Source of the DNA: Synchiropus splendidus
Taxonomy: Eukaryota; Chordata; Actinopteri; Syngnathiformes; Callionymidae
NCBI RefSeq assembly: GCF_027744825.2
Contig: NC_071348.1
Location: forward strand, 19,811,563 to 19,875,562
Reading direction: 5' to 3'
DNA length: 64,000 nucleotides
Shown in pieces: positions 1 to 14,309 of the stretch; within the stretch, counting starts at the first letter, position 1; the number at the start of each line of letters is the position of its first letter. The notes below the pieces were generated by a model. The model worked only from the letters and a program-made list of their open reading frames with translations. It was not told the DNA's origin and made no database searches. A program made the position numbers and the translations under genes.

Positions 1-3000
1 TGATGACTTTGGAAAAACACTTCAGACAGGTTAGATTTGATGTGCAACGACTAGAAGAACCCTTTCTGCTATAGTGGCAGGTTAAAATTTCATGTTCTGA
101 AGCTTCCCTCCAAAGTTATGGCACAATGCAGAAAACGCGTTTACAGCCTGAGATAAGGTGGGTTCCCGAACGCCAAACATAAAAATGTTGATAACTTTTG
201 AAAAACACTTCAGACAGCTTAGATTTGAAGTGCAAGTATGAGAAAGACCCTTTCTGCTATAATGGGAGGTGAAAATTTCATGTTCTGAAGCTTCCCTGCA
301 AAGTTATGGCACAATGCAGAAAACGCGTTTTCATCCTGAGATAAGGTTGATTCCGGAATGCCAAACATAAAAATGTTGATAACTTTCGAAAAACACTTCA
401 GACAGCTGAGATTTGATGTGCAACTACTAGAAAGACCCTTTCTGCTATCGTGGGAGGTGAAAATTTCATGTTCTGAAGCTTCCCGGCAAAGTTATGGCAC
501 AATGCAGAAAAGGCGTTTTCAATAAGGTGCGATCCGGAACGCCAAACATAAAAATGTTGATATCTTTCGAAAAACACTACAGACAGCTTAGATTTGATGT
601 GCAACTACTAGAATGACCCTTTCTGCTACAGTGGGAGGTTAAAATTTCAAGTTCTGAAGCTTCCCTCCAAAGTTATGGCACAATGCAAAAAAAGCGTTTA
701 GAGCCTGAGATAAGGTTGATTCCGGAACGCCAAACATAAAAATGTTGATAATACTGGAAAAACACTTCAGACAGCTTAGATTTGATGTGCAACTACTAGA
801 AAGACCCTATCTGCTATAGTGGGATGTGAAAATTTCATGTTCCGAAGCTTCCCGGCAAAGATAAGGGACAATTCCGAAAACGCGTTTTCAGTCTGAGATA
901 AGGTCGATTCCGGAACGCCAAACATAAAAATGTTGATAACTTTGGAAAAACTATTCAGACAGCTTAGATTTGATGTGCAACTACTAGAAAGACCCTTTAT
1001 GCTATTTTGGGAGGTTAAAATTTCATGTTCTGTAGCTTCCCGGCAAAGTTATGGCACTATGCAGAAAACGCGTTTTCAGCCTGAGATAAGGTGGGTTCCG
1101 GCACGTCAAACATTAAAATGTTGATAACTTTGGAAAAACACTTCAGACAGCTTAGATTTGATATACAACTACTAGAAAGACCCTTTCTGCTACAGTGGGT
1201 GGTGAAAATTTCATGTTCCGAAGCTCCCCAGCAAAGTTATGGCTCAATGCAGAAAACGCGTTTTCAGCCTGAGATAAGGTCTATTCCGGAACGCCAAACA
1301 TAAAAGTGTTGATAACTTTGGAAAAACACTTCAGACAGCTTAGATTTGATGTGCATCGACTAGAAGAACCCTTTCTGCTACAGTGGCAGGTTAAAATTTC
1401 ATGTTCTGAAGCTTCCCTCCAAAGTTATGGCACAATGCAGAAAACGCGTTTACAGCCTGAGATAAGGTGGGTTCCGGAACGCCAAACATAAAAATGTTGA
1501 TAACTTTGGAAAAACACTTCAGACTGCTTAGATTTGATGTGCAACTACTGGAAAGACCCCTTCTGCTGTAGTGGGAGTTGAAAATTCGCTGTTCTGAAGC
1601 TTCCCTGCAAAGTTATGGCACAATACGTAAAACGCGTTTTCAGCCTGAGATAAAGTCAATTCCGGAACGCCAAATATAAAAATGTTGATAATTTTGGAAA
1701 AACACTTCAGACAGCTTAGATTTGATGTGCAACTACTAGAAAGACCCTTTCTGCCATAGTGGGAGGTGAACATTTCATGTTCTGAAGCCTCCCTGCAAAG
1801 TTATGGCACAATGCAGAAAACGCGTTTTCAGCTTGAGATAAGGTGGGTTCCGGAACGCCAAACATATAAATGTTGATAACTTTCGAAAAACACATCAGAT
1901 AGCTTAGATTTGATGTGCAACTACTAGAAAGATCCTTTCTGCTATAGTGGGAGGTGAAAATTTCATATTCTGCAGCTTTCCTGCAAAGTGATGGCACAAT
2001 GCAGAAAATGCGTTTTTAGCCTGAGATAAGGTTGATTCCGGAACGCCAAACATAGGAATGTTGATAACTCTGGAAAAACACTTCAGACAGCTTACATTTG
2101 ATGTGCAATTACTAGAAAGACCCTTTCTACTATAGTGGGAGGTTAAAATTTCATGTTCTGAAACTTCCCGGCAAAGTTATGGCACAACGCAGAAAACGCG
2201 TTTTCAGCCTGAGAAAAGGTGGGTTCCGGAACGCCAAACATAAAAATGTTGATGACTTTGGAAAAACACTTCAGACAGCTTAGATTTGATGTGCAACTAC
2301 TAGAAAGACCCTGTCTGTTATAGTGAGAGGTGAAAATTTCATATTCTGCAGCATTCCTGCACAGTGATGGCACAATGCAGAAAACGCGTTTTCAGCCTGA
2401 GATAAGGTTGATTCTGGAACGCCAAACATAAGAATGTTGATGACTTTGGAAAAACACTTCAGACAGGTTAGATTTGATGTGCAACGACTAGAAGAACCCT
2501 TTCTGCTATAGTGGCAGGTTAAAATTTCATGTTCTGAAGCTTCCCTCCAAAGTTATGGCACAATGCAGAAAACGCGTTTACAGCCTGAGATAAGGTGGGT
2601 TCCCGAACGCCAAACATAAAAATGTTGATAACTTTTGAAAAACACTTCAGACAGCTTAGATTTGAAGTGCAAGTATGAGAAAGACCCTTTCTGCTATAAT
2701 GGGAGGTGAAAATTTCATGTTCTGAAGCTTCCCTGCAAAGTTATGGCACAATGCAGAAAACGCGTTTTCAGCCTGAGATAAGGTTGATTCCGGAATGCCA
2801 AACATAAAAATGTTGATAACTTTCGAAAAACACTTCAGACAGCTGAGATTTGATGTGCAACTACTAGAAAGACCCTTTCTGCTATCGTGGGAGGTGAAAA
2901 TTTCATGTTCTGAAGCTTCCCGGCAAAGTTATGGCACAATGCAGAAAAGGCGTTTTCAATAAGGTGCGATCCGGAACGCCAAACATAAAAATGTTGATAT

Positions 3001-4190
3001 CTTTCGAAAAACACTACAGACAGCTTAGATTTGATGTGCAACTACTAGAATGACCCTTTCTGCTACAGTGGGAGGTTAAAATTTCAAGTTCTGAAGCTTC
3101 CCTCCAAAGTTATGGCACAATGCAAAAAAAGCGTTTAGAGCCTGAGATAAGGTTGATTCCGGAACGCCAAACATAAAAATGTTGATAATACTGGAAAAAC
3201 ACTTCAGACAGCTTAGATTTGATGTGCAACTACTAGAAAGACCCTATCTGCTATAGTGGGATGTGAAAATTTCATGTTCCGAAGCTTCCCGGCAAAGATA
3301 AGGGACAATTCCGAAAACGCGTTTTCAGTCTGAGATAAGGTCGATTCCGGAACGCCAAACATAAAAATGTTGATAACTTTGGAAAAACTATTCAGACAGC
3401 TTAGATTTGATGTGCAACTACTAGAAAGACCCTTTATGCTATTTTGGGAGGTTAAAATTTGATGTTCTGTAGCTTCCCGGCAAAGTTATGGCACTATGCA
3501 GAAAACGCGTTTTCAGCCTGAGATAAGGTGGGTTCCGGCACGTCAAACATTAAAATGTTGATAACTTTGGAAAAACACTTCAGACAGCTTAGATTTGATA
3601 TACAACTACTAGAAAGACCCTTTCTGCTACAGTGGGTGGTGAAAATTTCATGTTCCGAAGCTCCCCAGCAAAGTTATGGCTCAATGCAGAAAACGCGTTT
3701 TCAGCCTGAGATAAGGTCTATTCCGGAACGCCAAACATAAAAGTGTTGATAACTTTGGAAAAACACTTCAGACAGCTTAGATTTGATGTGCATCGACTAG
3801 AAGAACCCTTTCTGCTACAGTGGCAGGTTAAAATTTCATGTTCTGAAGCTTCCCTCCAAAGTTATGGCAGAATGCAGAAAACGCGTTTACAGCCTGAGAT
3901 AAGGTGGGTTCCGGAACGCCAAACATAAAAATGTTGATAACTTTGGAAAAACACTTCAGACTGCTTAGATTTGATGTGCAACTACTGGAAAGACCCCTTC
4001 TGCTATAGTGGGAGTTGAAAATTCGCTGTTCTGAAGCTTCCCTGCAAAGTTATGGCACAATACGTAAAACGCGTTTTCAGCCTGAGATAAAGTCAATTCC
4101 GGAACGCCAAATATAAAAATGTTGATAATTTTGGAAAAACACTTCAGACAGCTTAGATTTGATGTGCAACTACTAGAAAGACCCTTTCTG
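1..4190 (+). repeat. 2,437-bp tandem duplication (13-monomer block)
   Basis: Positions 1-1753 match 2438-4190 at a constant offset of 2,437 bp (13 x 188 minus 7). I noticed only about four substitutions by eye, for example at about 331/2768, 1030/3467, 1432/3869 and 1559/3996. The two copies share rare markers such as a monomer with a shortened CGTTTTCAATAAGG segment (about 513/2950). After 1753/4190 they part company. The first copy probably starts before the window. Positions 1754-2437 separate the shared segments. Confidence 0.85.
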
Positions 4191-7100
4191 ATATAGTGGG
4201 TGGTGAAAATTCGATGTTCTGAAGCTTCCCTCCAAAGTTATGGCACAATGCGTAAAACGCGTTTTCAGCCAGAGATAAGGTCGATTCCGGAATGCCAAAC
4301 ATAAAAATGTTAATAACTTTCGAAAAACACTTCAGACAGCTTAGATTTGTTGTGCAACTACTAGAAAGACCCTTTCTGCTATAGTGGGAGGTTAAAATTT
4401 CGTGTTCTGAAGCTTCCCTGCAAAGTGATGGCACAATGCAGAAAACGCGTTTTCGGCCTGAGATAAGGTGGGTTCCGTAACGCCTAACGTAAAAATGTTG
4501 ATGACTTTGGAAAAACACTTCAGACAGCTTAGATATGATGTGCAACTACTAGAATGACATTTTCTGCTTTAGTGGGAGGTGAAATTTTCATGTTCTGAAG
4601 CTTCCCTGCAAAGTTATGGCACAATGCAGAAAACGCGTGTTCAGCCTGAGATAAGGTGGGTTCCGGAACGCCAAACATAAAAATGTTGATAACTTTGGAT
4701 AAACACTTCAGACAGCTTAGATTTGATGTGCAACTACTAGAAAGACCCTTTCGGCTATTGTGGGAGGTGAAAATTTCATGTTCTGAAGCTTCCCTGCAAA
4801 GTTATGGCACAATGCGTAAAACGCGTTTTCAGCCTGAGATAAGGTCGATTCCGGAACGACAACCATAAAAATGTTGATAACTTTGGACAAACACTTCAGA
4901 CAGCTTAGATTTGATGTGCAACTACTAGATAGACCCTTTCTGCTATATTGGGAGGTCAAAATTTCATGTTCTGAAGCTTCCCAGCAAATTGATGGCACAA
5001 TGCAGAAAAGACGTTTTCAGCCAGAGATAAGGTCGATTCAGGAACGCCAATTATAAAAATGTTGAAAACTTTCGAAAAACACTTCAGACAGCTTAGATTT
5101 GATGTGCAAGTAGGAGAAAGACCCTTTCTGCTACAGTGGGAGGTGAAAATTTCATGTTCTGAAGCTTTCCTCCAAAGGTATTGCATAATGCAGAAAACGC
5201 GCTTACAGACTGAGATAAGGTGGGTTCCGGAACGCCAAACATAAAAATGTTGATAACTTTGGAAAAACACTTCAGACAGCTTACATTTGATGTGCAATTA
5301 CTAGAAAGACCCTTTCTACTATAGTGGGAGGTGAAAATTTCATGTTCTGAAGCTTCCCTGCAAAGTTATGGCACAATGCAGAAAACGCGTTTTCAGCCAG
5401 AGATAAGGTCGATTCTGGAATGCCAAACATAAAAATGTTGATAACTTTGGAAAAACACTTCAAACAGCTTAGATTTGATGTGCAACTACTAGAAAGATCA
5501 TTTCTGCTATAGTGGGAGGTGAAAATTTCATATTCTGCAGCTTTCCTGCAAAGTGATGGCACAATGCAGAAAATGCGTGTTCAGCCTGAGATAAGGTTGA
5601 TTCCGGAACGCCAAACATAGGAATGTTGATAACTTTGGAAAAACACTTCAGACAGGTTAGATTTGATGAGCAACTACTAGAAGGAACCTTTCTGCTATAG
5701 TGGCAGGTTAAAATTCCATGTTCTGAAGCTTCCCTCCAAAGTTATAGCACAATGCAGAAAACGCGTTTTCAGCCTGAGATAAGGTGGGTTCCGGAACTCC
5801 AAACATAAAAATGTTGATAACTTTGGAAAAACACTTCAAACAGCTTCGATTTGATGTGCAACTACTAGAAAGACCCTTTCTGCTATAGTGGGACGTGAAA
5901 ATTTCATGTTCTGAAGCTTCCCTGCAAAGTTATGTCACAATGCAGAAAACGCGTTTTCAGCCTCACATAAGGTCAATTCCGATACGCCAAACATAAAAAT
6001 ATTGATAACTTCGGAAAAACACTTCAAACAGCTTAGATTTGATGTGCAACTACTAGAAAGATCCTTTCTGCTATAGTGGGAGGTGAAAATTTCATATTCT
6101 GCAGCTTTCCTACAAAGTGATGGCACAATGCAGAAAATGCGTTTTCAGCCTGAGATAAGGTTGATTCCGGAACGCCAAACATCGGAATGTTGATAACTTT
6201 GGAAAAACACTTCAGACAGGTTAGATTTGATGAGCAACTACTAGAAGGAACCTTTCTGCTATAGTGGCAGGTTAAAATTTCATGTTCTAAGCTTCCCTGC
6301 AAAGTTGTTGCACAATGCAGGAAACGCATTTTCAGCCAGAGAAAAAGTGGGTTCCGGACCGCCAAACATAAAAATGTTGATAACTTTGGACAAACACTTC
6401 AGACAGCTTAGATTTGACGTGCAACTACTAGAGAGACCCTTTATGCTATAGTGGGAGGTGAAAATTTCATGTTCTGAAGCTTCCCTGCAAAGTTATGGCA
6501 CAATGCAGAAAATGCGTTTTCAGCCTGAGATAAGGTTGATTCCGGAACGCCAAACGTAGGACTGTTGATAACTTTGGAAAAACACTTCGGACAGCTTAGA
6601 TTTGATGTATAACTACTAGAAAGACCCTTTCTGCTATAGTGGGATATGAAAATTTCATGTTCTGAAGCTTCCCTGCAAAGTTAATGCAGAATGCTTAAAT
6701 CGTGTTTTCAGCCTGAGATAAGGTCGATTCCGGAACGCCAAACATAAAAGTGTTGATAACTTTGGAAAAACACTTCAAACAGCTTCGATTTGATGTGCAA
6801 CTACTAGAAAGACCCTTTCTGCTATAGTGGGAGGTGAAAATTTCAAATTCTGCAGCTTTCCTGCAAAGTGATGGCACAATGCAGAAAAAACGTTTTCAGC
6901 CTGAGATATGGTTGATTCCGGAACGCCAAATATAAGAATGTTGATGACTTTGGAAAAACACTTCAGACAGGTTAGATTTGATGTGCAACGACTCGAAGAA
7001 CCCTTTCTGCTATAGTGGCAGGTTAAAATTTCATGTTCTGAAGCTTCCCTCCAAAGTTATGGCACAACGCAGAAAACTCGTTTTCAGCCTGAGAAAAGGT

Positions 7101-7510
7101 GGGTTCCGGAACGCCAAACATAAAAATGTTGATGACTTTGGAAAAACACTTCAGACAGCTTAGATTTGATGTGCAACTACTAGAAAGACCCTGTCTGTTA
7201 TAGTGAGAGGTGAAAATTTCATATTCTGCAGCATTCCTGCACAGTGATGGCACAATGCAGAAAACGCGTTTTCAGCCTGAGATAAGGTTGATTCCGGAAC
7301 GCCAAATATAAGAATGTTGATGACTTTGGAAAAACACTTCAGACAGGTTAGATTTGATGTGCAACGACTCGAAGAACCCTTTCTGCTATAGTGGCAGGTT
7401 AAAATTTCATGTTCTGAAGCTTCCCTCCAAAGTTATGGCACAATGCAGAAAACGCGTTTACAGCCTGAGATAAGGTGGGTTCCGGAACGCCAAACATAAA
7501 AATGTTGATA
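2177..7510 (+). repeat. Dispersed block pair, offset 4,880 bp (2177-2630 and 7057-7510)
   Basis: Positions 2177-2630 and 7057-7510 share the rare combination of GCACAACGCAG, GAGAAAAGGTGGG, GTTGATGAC, GACCCTGTCTGTTATAGTGAGAG and GCAGCATTCCTGCACAGTGATGG. The span between them is ordinary satellite that does not match at this offset, so this is a dispersed rather than an adjacent duplication. Confidence 0.7.
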
Positions 7511-9385
7511 ACTTTGGAAAAACACTTCAGACTGCTTAGATTTGATGTGCAATTACTAGAAAGACCCTTTCTGCTATAGTGGGATGTGAAAATTTCATGT
7601 TCTGAAGCTTCCCTGCAAAGTTATGGCACAATGCAGAAAACGCATTTTCAGCCTGAGATAAGGTCGATTCCGGAACGCCAAATATAATAATGTTGAAAAC
7701 TTTTGAAAAACACTTCAGACAGCTTAGATTTGATGTGCAAGTACGAGAAAGACCCTTTCTGCTATAGTGGGATATGAAAATTTCTTGTTCTGAAGATTCC
7801 CTGCAAAATTATGGCAGAATGCGTAAATCGCGTTTTCAGCCTAAGATAAGGTCGATTCCGGAACGCCAAACATAAAAATGTTGATAACTTTGGAAAAACA
7901 CTTCAAACAGCTTAGATTTCCTGTGCAACTACTAGAAATACCCTTTCTGCTATAGTGAGAGGTCAAAATTTCATATTCTGCAGCTTTCCTGCAAAGTGAT
8001 GGCACAATGCAGAAAACGCGTGTTCAGCCTGAGATAAGGTTGATTCCGGAACGCCAAATATAAGAATGTTGATGACTTTGGAAAAACACTTCAGACAGGT
8101 TAGATTTGATGTGCAACGACTCGAAGAACCCTTTCTGCTATAGTGGCAGGTTAAAATTTCATGTTCTGAAGCTTCCCTCCAAAGTTATGGCACAATGCAG
8201 AAGATGCTTTTACAGCCTGAGATAAGGTGGGTTCCGGAACGCCAAACATAAAAATGTTGATAACTTTGGAAAAACACTTCAGACTGCTTAGATTTGATGT
8301 GCAATTACTAGAAAGACCCTTTCTGCTATAGTGGGATGTGAAAATTTCATGTTCTGAAGCTTCCCTGCAAAGTTATGGCACAATGCAGAAAACGCATTTT
8401 CAGCCTGAGATAAGGTCGATTCCGGTACGCCAAATATAATAATGTTGAAAACTTTTGAAAAACACTTCAGACAGCTTAGATTTGATGTGCTAGTAGGAGA
8501 AAGACCCTTTCTGCTATAGTGGGATATGAAAATTTCTTGTTCTGAAGATTCCCTGCAAAGTTATGGCAGAATGCGTAAATCGCGTTTTCAGCCTGACATA
8601 AGGTCGATTCCGGAACGCCAAACATAAAAATGTTGATAACTTTGGAAAAACACTTCAAACAGCTTAGATTTCCTGTGCAACTACTAGAAATACCCTTTCT
8701 GCTATAGTGAGAGGTGAAAATTTCATATTCTGCAGCTTTCCTGCAAAGTGATGGCACAATGCAGAAAACGCGTGTTCAGCCTGAGATAAGGTGGGTTCCG
8801 GAACGCCAAACATAAAAATGTTGATAACTTTGGATAAACACTTCAGACAGCTTAGATTTGATGTGCAACTACTAGAAAGACCCTTTCGGCTATTGTGGGA
8901 GGTGAAAATTTCATGTTCTGAAGCTTCCCTGCAAAGTTATGGCACAATGCGTAAAACGCGTTTTCAGCCTGCGATAAGGTCGAATCCGGAATGACAACCA
9001 TAAAAATGTTGATAACTTTGGAAAAACACATCAGACAGCTTAGATTTGATGTGCAACTACTAGATAGACCCTTTCTGCTATATTGGGAGGTCAAAATTTC
9101 ATGTTCGGAAGCTTCCCTGCAAAGTTATGGCACAATGCAGAAAACGCGTTTTCAGCCTGAGATAAGGTCGATTCAGGAACGCCAAATATAAAAATGTTGA
9201 AAACTTTCGAAAAACACTTCAGACAGCTTAGATTTGATGTGCAAGTAAGAGAAAGACCCTTTCCGCTACAGTGGGAGGTGAAAATTTCATGTTCTGAAGC
9301 TTCCCTGCAAAGTTATGGCACAATGCAGAAAACGATTTTTCATCCTGAGATAAGGTCGATTCCGGAACTCCAAACATAAAAATGT
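4637..9385 (+). repeat. Dispersed block pair, offset 4,135 bp (4637-5250 and 8772-9385)
   Basis: Positions 4637-5250 and 8772-9385 share a three-monomer run with the markers CTTTGGATAAACAC, CCCTTTCGGCTATTGTGGG, CTAGATAGACCC, CTATATTGGGAGGTCAAAA and GATTCAGGAACGCCAA. They are more diverged than the adjacent duplications, which suggests an older exchange. Confidence 0.65.
7311..8790 (+). repeat. 752-bp (4-monomer) tandem duplication
   Basis: The blocks 7311-8062 and 8063-8790 match at an offset of 752 bp. Both begin with AGAATGTTGATGACTTTGG and contain the markers CAACGACTCGAAGAACCC, ATATAATAATGTTGAAAAC and GATTTCCTGTGC in the same order. A few substitutions separate them. A partial earlier copy of the first marker monomer sits 376 bp upstream, at about 6935. 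Confidence 0.8.
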
Positions 9386-12300
9386 TGATAACTTTCGAAA
9401 AACACTTCAGACAGCTTAGATTTGATGTGCAACTACTGGAAAGACCCTTTCTGCTATCGTGGGACGTGAAAATTTCATGTTCTGAAGCTTCCCTGCAAAG
9501 TTATGGCACAATGCGTAAAACGCGTTTTCAGCCTGAGATAAGGTCGATACCGGAACGCCAAACATAAAAATGTTGATAACTTTCGGAAAACACTTCAGAC
9601 ATCTTAGATTTGATGTGCAACTACTAGAACGACCCTTTCTGCTAAAGTGGGAGGTTAAAATTTCATGTTCGGAAGCTTCCCTGCAAAGTTATGGCACAAT
9701 GCAGACAACGCGTTTTCAGCCTGAGATAAGGTCCATTCTGGAATGCGAAACATAAAAATGTTGATAACTTTCGAAAAACACTTCAGACAGCTTAGATTTG
9801 ATGAGCAAATACTACAAAGACCCTTTCTGCTATAGTGGGACGTGAAAATTTCATGTTCAGAATCTTCCCTGCAAAGTTATGGGACAATGCAGAAAACGAT
9901 TTTTCATCGTCAGATAAGGTCGATTCCGGAACGCCAAACATAAAAATGTTGATAACTTTGGAAAACCACTTCAGACAGCTTAGATTTGATGTGCAACTAT
10001 TGGAAAGACCCTTTCTGCTATAGTGGGCCGTGAAAATTTCATGTTCTGAGGCTTCCCTGCAAAGTTATGGCACAATGCCGAAAACGCGTTTTCAGCCTGA
10101 GATAAGGTGGGTTCCGGAACGCCAAACATAAAAATGTTGATAACTTTGGAAAAACACTTCAGACGGCTTAGATTTGATGTGCAACTACTAGAAAGACCCT
10201 TTCTGCTATAGTGGGACGGGAAATTTTCATGTTCTGAAGCTTCCCTGCAAAGTTATGGCACAATGCAGAAAACGCGTTTTCAGCTTGAGATAAGATGGGT
10301 TCCGGAACGCCAAACATAAAAATGTTGATAACTTTCGAAAAACACTTCAGACAGCTTAGATTTGATGTTCAAATACTAGAAAGACCCTTTCTGCTATAGT
10401 GGGACGTGAAAATTTCATGTTCAGAATCTTCCCTGCAAAGTTATGGGACAATGCAGAAAACGATTTTTCATCCTGAGATAAGGTCGATTCCGGAACGCCA
10501 AACATAAAAATGTTGATAACTTTCGAAAAACACTTCAGACAGCTTAGATTTGATGTGCAACTACTGGAAAGACCCATTCTGCTATAGTGGGAGGTGAAAA
10601 TTTCATGTTCTGAAGCTTCCCTGCAAAGTTATGGCACAATGCCGAAAACGCGTTTTCAGCCTGAGATAAGGTCGATACCGGAACGCCAAACATAAAAATG
10701 TTGATAACTTTCGGAAAACACTTCAGACATCTTAGATTTGATGTGCAACTACTAGAAAGACCCTTTCTGCTATAGTGGGAGGTGAACATTTCATGTTCTG
10801 AAGCCTCCCTGCAAAGTTATGGCACAATGCAGAAAACGCGTTTTCAGCTTGAGATAAGGTGGGTTCCGCAACGCCAAACATAAAAATGTTGATAACTTTC
10901 GAAAAACACTTCAGACAGCTTAGATTAGATGTGCAACTACTAGAAAGACCCTTTCTGCTATAGTGGGACGTGAAAATTTCATGTTCTGAAGCTTCCCTGC
11001 GAAGTTATGGCACAACGCAGAAAACGATTTTTCATCCTGAGATAAGGTCGATTCCGGAACGCCAAACATAAAAATGTTGATAACTTTCGAAAAACACTTC
11101 AGACAGCTTAGATTTGATGTGCAACTACTAGAAAGACCCTTTCTGCTATAGTGGGACGTGAAAATTTCATGTTCTGAAGCTTCCCTGCAAAGTTATGGCA
11201 CAATGCCGAAAACGCGTTTTCAGCCTGAGATAAGGTGGGTTCCGGAACGCCAAACATAAAAATGTTGATAACTTTGGAAAAACACTTCAGACAGCTTAGA
11301 TTTGATGTGCACCTACTAGAAAGACCCTTTCTGCTATAGTGGGAGGTGAACATTTCATGTTCTGAAGCTTCCCTGCAAAGTTATGGCACATTGCAGAAAA
11401 CGCGTTTTCAGCTTCAGATAAGGTGGATTCCGGAACGCCAAATATAAAAATGTTGATAACTTTCGAAAAACACTTCAGACAGCTTAGATTTGATGTGCAC
11501 CTACGAGAAAGACCCTTTCTGCTATAGTGGGAGATGAACATTTCATGTTCTGAAGCTTCCCTGCAAAGTTATGGCACATTGCAGAAAACGTGTTTTCAGC
11601 TTCAGATAAGGTGGATTCTGGAACGCCAAACATAAAAATGTTGATAACTTTCGAAAAACACTTCAGACAGCTTAGATTAGATGTGCAACTACGAGAAAGA
11701 CCCTTTCTGCTTTAGAGGGAGGTGAAAATTTCATGTTCTGAAGCTTCACTGCAAAGTTATGGCACAATGCAAAAAACGAGTATTCAGCCTGAGATAAGGT
11801 GGGTTCCCGAACGCCAAGATAAAAATGTTGATAACTTTGGAAAAACACTTCAGACAGCTTAGATTTGATGAGCAACTACTATAAAAACCCTTTCTGCTAT
11901 AGTGGGAGTTGAAAATTTCATGTTCTGAAGCTTTCCTGCGAAGTTATGGCACAATGCGTAAAACGCGTTTTCAGCCTGAGATAAGGTTGATTCCGGAAAA
12001 CCAAACATAAAAGTGTTGATAACTTTGGTAAAACAATTCAAACAGCTTCGATTTGATGTGCAACTACTAGAAAGACCCTTTCTGCTATCGTGGGAGGTTA
12101 AAATTTCATGTTCTGAAGCTTCCCTGAAAAGTTATGGCACAATGCACAAAAACGCTTTTCAGCCTGAGATAAGGTGGGTTTCGGAACGCCAAACATAAAA
12201 GTGTTGATAACTTTCGAAAAACACTTCAGACAGCTTAGATTTGATGTCCACCTACGAGAAAGACCCTTTCTGCTATAGTGGGAGGTGAAAATTTCATGTT

Positions 12301-12431
12301 CTGAAGCTTCACGGCAGAGTTATGGCACCATGCGTAAAACGCGTTTACAGCCTGAGATAAGGTCGATTCCGGAATGCCAAACATAAAACTGTTGATAATT
12401 TTGGAAAAACACTTCAGACAGCTTAGATTTG

Positions 12432-14309
12432 ATGTGCAACTACTAGAAAGACCCTTTCTGCCATTGTGGGAGGTGAAAAATTAATGTTCTGAAGCTTCCC
12501 TGCAAAGTTATGGCACCATGCGTGAAAAGCGTTTTCAGCCTGAGATAAGGTCGTTTCCGGAACGCCAAACATAAAAATGTAGATAACTTTGGAAAAACAC
12601 TTCAGACAGCTTAGATGTGATGTGCAACTACTATAAAGACCCTTTCTGCCATTGTGGGAGGTGAAAAATTCATGTTCTGAAGCTTCCTTGCAAAGTTATG
12701 GCACCATGCGCAAAACGCGTTTTCAGCCTGAGATAAGGTCGATTCCGTAACGCCAAACATAAGAATGTTGATAACTTTGAAAAGACACTTCAGACAGCTT
12801 ACATTCGATGTGCAACTACTAGAAAGACCCTTACTGCTATTGCGGGAGGTGAAAATTTCATGTTCTGAGGCTTCCCTGCAAAGTTACGGCACAATGCAGA
12901 AAACACATTTTCAGACTTAGATAAGGTGGGTTCCAGAACGCCAAACAAAAAAATGTTGATAACTTTGGAAAAACATTTCAGACAGCTTAGATTTTATTTG
13001 CAACTACTAGAAAGACCCTTTCTGCTATAGTGGGAGGTGAAAATTTCATGTTCTGAAGCTTTATGCAAATTTGAGGCACAATGCGTAAAACGCGTTTTCA
13101 GCCTGAGATAAGGTCGATTCCAGAACGCCAAACATTAAAATGTGGATAACTTTGGAAAAACACTTCCGACAGCATAAATTTGATGTACAACTACTAAAAA
13201 GACCTTTTCTGCTATAGCGCAAGTTTAAAATTTCATGTTCTGAAGCTTCCCTGCAAAGTTATGGCACAATGCAGAAAACGCGTTTTCAGCCTGAGATAAG
13301 GTCGATTCCGGTACGCCAAACATAAAAATGTTGATAACTTTGGAAAAACAATTCAGACTGCTTAGATTTGATGTGCAACTACTAGAAAGACCCTTTCTGC
13401 CATTGTGGGAGGTGAAAAATTAATGTTCTGAAGCTTCCCTGCAAAGTTATGGCACCATGCGTAAAAAGCGTTTTCAGCCTGAGATAAGGTCGTTTCCGGA
13501 ACGCCAAACATAAAAATGTAGATAACTTTGGAAAAACACTTCAGACAGCTTAGATGTGATGTGCAACTACTATAAAGACCCTTTCTGCCATTGTGGGAGG
13601 TGAAAAATTCATGTTCTGAAGCTTCCTTGCAAAGTTATGGTACCATGCGCAAAACGCGTTTTCAGCCTGAGATAAGGTCGATTCCGGAACGCCAAACATA
13701 AGAATGTTGATAACTTTGAAAAGACACTTCAGACAGCTTACATTCGATGTGCAACTACTAGAAAGACCCTTACTGCTATTGCGGGTGGTGAAAATTTCAT
13801 GTTCTGAGGCTTCCCTGCAAAGTTACGGCACAATGCAGAAAACACATTTTCAGACTTAGATAAGGTGGGTTCCAGAACGCCAAACAAAAAAATGTTGATA
13901 ACTTTGGAAAAACATTTCAGACAGCTTAGATTTTATTTGCAACTACTAGAAAGACCCTTTCTGCTATAGTGGGAGGTGAAAATTTCATGTTCTGAAGCTT
14001 TATGCAAATTTGAGGCACAATGCGTAAAACGCGTTTTCAGCCTGAGATAAGGTCGATTCCAGAACGCCAAACATTAAAATGTGGATAACTTTGGAAAAAC
14101 ACTTCCGACAGCATAAATTTGATGTACAACTACTAGAAAGACCTTTTCTGCTATAGCGCAAGTTTAAAATTTCATGTTCTGAAGCTTCCCTGCAAAGTTA
14201 TGGCACAATGCAGAAAACGCGTTTTCAGCCTGAGATAAGGTCGATTCCGGTACGCCAAACATAAAAATGTTGATAACTTTGGAAAAACACTTCAGACTGC
14301 TTAGATTTG
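12432..14309 (+). repeat. 939-bp (5-monomer) tandem duplication
   Basis: The blocks 12432-13370 and 13371-14309 match at an offset of 939 bp. The length is 5 x 188 minus 1 because one monomer has the 1-bp-shorter GCTTTATGCAA variant. Both contain CCATTGTGGG with GAAAAATTAATG, ATGTAGATAAC, TTTGAAAAGACAC, CCAAACAAAAAAATG and ATAGCGCAAGTTTAAAA in order. About six substitutions were noticed, including GTGAAAAGCG versus GTAAAAAGCG and ACTAAAAAGA versus ACTAGAAAGA. Confidence 0.85.
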
